Source: Clostridiales bacterium
Lineage (GTDB): Bacteria > Bacillota > Clostridia > Oscillospirales > Oscillospiraceae
Length of the DNA stretch: 7,228 nt
Reading direction: 5' to 3'
Assembly: GCA_012728025.1 (NCBI GenBank)
Contig: JAAYFX010000071.1
Location: 1 to 7,228 of the forward strand
Below the pieces are notes generated by a model, which was not told the origin of the DNA, ran no database searches, and saw only the letters and a list, made by a program, of their open reading frames with translations. This document shows positions 5,224-7,228 of the stretch, piece by piece (the stretch's first letter is position 1; each line of letters opens with the position of its first letter). The translations under genes were made by a program, and so were the position numbers.

Positions 5224-6519
5224 ATGTTAGTAAACAGCTATCTTGAAATTGAAGAAGTCCACGCTCGGGAAATTTTGGATTCCCGCGGGAACCCAACACT
5301 GGAAGTTGAAGTTACCCTAGAGGATGGAACAGTGGGACGGGCGGGGGTGCCCTCGGGAGCTTCCACCGGCATTTTTGAAGCCTGCGAGCTTCGTGACGAT
5401 GATAAAACCCGTTATCTTGGCAAGGGAGTTTTAAAGGCCGTTGAGAACGTAAATGGAGAGATTGCCGAGGTTTTGCAGGGGCTTAACGCCATGGACGAAG
5501 CTTCCATAGACAAGCTGCTTATTGAGCTTGACGGCACAGAAAACAAAACCCGTCTTGGTGCAAACGCCATGTTGGGCGTATCCCTTGCCTGCGCCAGAGC
5601 TTCCGCCGCTGCCCTTGGAATGCCCCTTTACACCTATATAGGCGGCTGCAACGCAAAGGAGCTTCCTGTTCCCATGATGAACGTTTTAAACGGCGGTGCT
5701 CATGCCTCAAACTCTATTGATATACAGGAGTTTATGATAATGCCCGTCTCCGCTAAAAACTTCAGCGAGGCTGTGCGCATGAGCGCCGAGGTTTTCCACA
5801 CATTGAAAAAAATTGTTCCCTCCTCAGGTGTTGGTGACGAGGGCGGCTATGCTCCCGACCTTGCCAGTGACGAGGATGCTCTTAAAGCCCTTGTGGAAGC
5901 TATTGAGAAGGCCGGCTATAAGTCCGGTGTGGACTTTAAAATTGCCATGGACCCCGCCGTTGCCGAATGGTTTAACGAAAGCGACGGCTGCTATCACCTG
6001 CCTAAGCGGGGCACTGTTATGACCCGTCAGGACATGGTTGATATGTGGGTGGGTTTCTGCGAAAAATACCCCATCATATCCATTGAGGACGGCATGGCCG
6101 AGGACGACTGGGAAGGCTGGAAGATGCTTACAGACGCCTTGGGCGAGAAAATTCAGCTTGTGGGTGACGACCTTTTTGTTACAAACTCCAGCCGACTTAA
6201 AAAGGGCATAGAGCTTGGTGTGGCAAACTCCATCCTAATAAAGCTTAACCAGATTGGCACTTTAACTGAAACCCTCGATACCATCCAGATGGCTCACAGG
6301 GCAGGCTACACAACGGTTATCTCCCACCGCAGCGGTGAAACCGAGGACACAACCATAGCCGATGTTTCCGTTGCCGTAAACGCAGGGCAGATTAAAACCG
6401 GCGCTCCCAGCAGGGTTGACAGGGTTGCAAAATATAACCAGCTTCTGCGCATTGAGGAGGAACTTTTTGACGTGGCTCAGTATTCTGGAAATGACGCTTT
6501 TTACAGTATAAAAAAATAA
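5224..6519 (+). CDS. eno: Enolase (phosphopyruvate hydratase)
   Basis: Enolase dehydrates 2-phosphoglycerate to phosphoenolpyruvate with two magnesium ions, and in many bacteria it is also an RNA-degradosome partner. The 431-residue product has the N-terminal HAREILDSRGNPTLEVEV (13-30), the mobile loop SGASTG (44-49), NGGAHASN (156-163) with His160, Glu169 in QEFMI, Glu206 in GDEGG, magnesium ligands Asp243, Glu288 (SIEDG) and Asp315 (GDDLF), catalytic Lys340 (ILIK), SHRSGETED (367-375) and Lys391 (QIKTG). The catalytic set is complete. Two local differences stand out. The stretch LKKIVPSSGVGDEGG (194-208) is about four residues shorter than the usual segment before GDEGG, and DPAVAEWFNESDGCYHLPKRG (243-263) has a clostridial-style insertion. 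A strong AAGGAGG (5210-5216) lies 7 bases before the ATG, the best ribosome binding site in the operon. It is the last operon gene before the terminator. Confidence 0.98.
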   Translation: MLVNSYLEIEEVHAREILDSRGNPTLEVEVTLEDGTVGRAGVPSGASTGIFEACELRDDDKTRYLGKGVLKAVENVNGEIAEVLQGLNAMDEASIDKLLIELDGTENKTRLGANAMLGVSLACARASAAALGMPLYTYIGGCNAKELPVPMMNVLNGGAHASNSIDIQEFMIMPVSAKNFSEAVRMSAEVFHTLKKIVPSSGVGDEGGYAPDLASDEDALKALVEAIEKAGYKSGVDFKIAMDPAVAEWFNESDGCYHLPKRGTVMTRQDMVDMWVGFCEKYPIISIEDGMAEDDWEGWKMLTDALGEKIQLVGDDLFVTNSSRLKKGIELGVANSILIKLNQIGTLTETLDTIQMAHRAGYTTVISHRSGETEDTTIADVSVAVNAGQIKTGAPSRVDRVAKYNQLLRIEEELFDVAQYSGNDAFYSIKK

Positions 6520-6558
6520 ATTTATCAAATCCTGAAAAAATATTGGTAATATAAGTAT

Positions 6559-6605
6559 AAATGGTGTTCAGGCAGGCAAAAATACCTGCAGGAACACCAT
6601 TTTTT
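6559..6605 (+). terminator. Strong intrinsic terminator after eno
   Basis: AAATGGTGTTC (6559-6569) pairs perfectly with GAACACCATTT (6592-6602), an 11-bp lower stem. After a symmetric AG/AG internal loop, GCAGG (6572-6576) pairs with CCTGC (6585-6589) around an 8-base loop. A run of six T (6600-6605) follows. It ends the glycolytic operon 40 bases after the eno stop. It also lies only 12 bases upstream of the next gene's Shine-Dalgarno. Confidence 0.92.
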
Positions 6606-6631
6606 ACTATATCTATCAGGAGGAAAACTTT

Positions 6632-7228
6632 ATGAGCGAAAAAAAGAGCTTTGGCGAAAAGCTGGAGGCGTTTTTTGCCGGAAAGGGCTTCTACATAGTC
6701 CTTTTCCTGTGCGTGGCAGTTATAGGCGTTTCGACCTATGTGCTGTTTGCGGGAAACGGGGCTAATGTAGAGGAAGGCTCTCTGTCCATTCCGGAAACCA
6801 ATATTTATGTACCGGAAATCAATGAGCAGGAGCTGGCAGAGCCACCGGAAACTTATGAGCAGGAACTTATAGAGCCGGAGCCGGAACAAAGTCTGGAGGA
6901 AATAACCCAGACTGAGGAAACCGGAGCTTGGAGCGACGAGCAGGCGGAAATCTCGGACGGAGCGCCCTTTGTATGGCCGGTTCAAGGTGAGATAACAGTG
7001 CCCTATTCCGTCACCGCCCTTATTTATAATCAGAAGATGGGAGACTGGCGCACAAGCGAGTCTATAAGCATTGCTTCTGAACTGGGAACGCAAGTTATGG
7101 CAGTGAGTGCCGGAATAGTCGAAAGTGTCAGGATGGATGATCTTGGGGGTATGACGGTTGTCATTCAGCATGCGGGGGGCTTAAGAACCGTTTATTCAAA
7201 TCTTGCTTCAATGCCAACGGTATACGAA
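6632..7228 (+). CDS. Membrane-anchored M23/LytM-domain protein, SpoIIQ-like, degenerate active site (partial)
   Basis: The frame is open for 199 codons to the window edge. AGGAGG (6618-6623) lies 8 bases before the ATG. Residues 1-18 are charged and cytoplasmic, about 20-40 form one membrane helix (FYIVLFLCVAVIGVSTYVLF), and 45-110 are a Glu/Pro-rich acidic linker outside the membrane. A LytM (peptidase M23) domain starts at WPVQGEI (115-121). It continues through WRTSESISIASELGTQV (139-155), VSAGIVESV (158-166), and VVIQHAGGLRTVYSNL (176-191). In active M23 enzymes the first motif is THxGxDIA; here it reads TSESISIA (141-148), so the zinc-binding His and Asp are Ser142 and Ser146. The YxHL His is Asn190. 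The final HxH motif lies outside the window. The architecture resembles SpoIIQ of the SpoIIQ-SpoIIIAH forespore-mother cell channel, whose Bacillus version also has a degenerate LytM site. A different non-sporulation LytM protein remains possible. Confidence 0.85.
   Translation, partial: MSEKKSFGEKLEAFFAGKGFYIVLFLCVAVIGVSTYVLFAGNGANVEEGSLSIPETNIYVPEINEQELAEPPETYEQELIEPEPEQSLEEITQTEETGAWSDEQAEISDGAPFVWPVQGEITVPYSVTALIYNQKMGDWRTSESISIASELGTQVMAVSAGIVESVRMDDLGGMTVVIQHAGGLRTVYSNLASMPTVYE

Noticed and set aside
6392..7171. 259-codon minus-strand frame across the end of eno and the LytM gene
   Set aside because: It crosses the terminator and is antisense to two well-supported genes, with no family resemblance.

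Overview
The window reads as a chromosomal segment of an anaerobic, low-to-mid GC Gram-positive bacterium, most likely a spore-forming member of the Clostridia (Lachnospiraceae-like). The grounds are AGGAGG-type ribosome binding sites on most genes, frequent ATA isoleucine codons, a cofactor-independent phosphoglycerate mutase inside a glycolytic operon, and a SpoIIQ-like LytM-domain protein. The family assignments come from recognisable motifs. The taxonomic guess is inference.

Layout. Positions 1-556 (minus strand) hold the N-terminal 185 residues of a family 2 polyprenyl-phosphate-type glycosyltransferase, cut by the window edge. Positions 557-995 are a divergent intergenic region with a good sigma-A-type promoter facing each way, several inverted repeats and no convincing gene. 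From 996 a plus-strand operon runs trmL (tRNA wobble 2'-O-methyltransferase), pgk, tpiA, gpmI and eno, with gaps of about 27 to 123 bases. It ends in a strong intrinsic terminator at 6559-6605. At 6632 a membrane-anchored M23/LytM-domain protein begins and runs off the right edge after 199 codons.

Function. pgk, tpiA, gpmI and eno encode four steps of lower glycolysis: 1,3-bisphosphoglycerate to 3-phosphoglycerate, triose-phosphate interconversion, 3PG to 2PG, and 2PG to phosphoenolpyruvate. The GAPDH gene that usually heads such operons, and a CggR-type regulator, are not in the window. Their place is taken by trmL, which therefore shares the operon promoter. All four enzymes keep their catalytic residues.

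The less ordinary signals are: (1) the LytM-domain protein has lost the first zinc-binding His and Asp and the YxHL His, so it looks like a pseudoenzyme; (2) both longer intercistronic gaps (pgk-tpiA and tpiA-gpmI) carry hairpins and share an identical 10-base element; (3) gpmI lacks a properly spaced Shine-Dalgarno and is preceded by a six-codon micro-ORF and a small hairpin; (4) an inverted repeat brackets the -35 box of the glycolytic promoter; (5) enolase appears to lack a few residues just before its catalytic GDEGG loop. No CRISPR array, insertion sequence, tRNA or rRNA was seen, and nothing amounts to a clearly new system.
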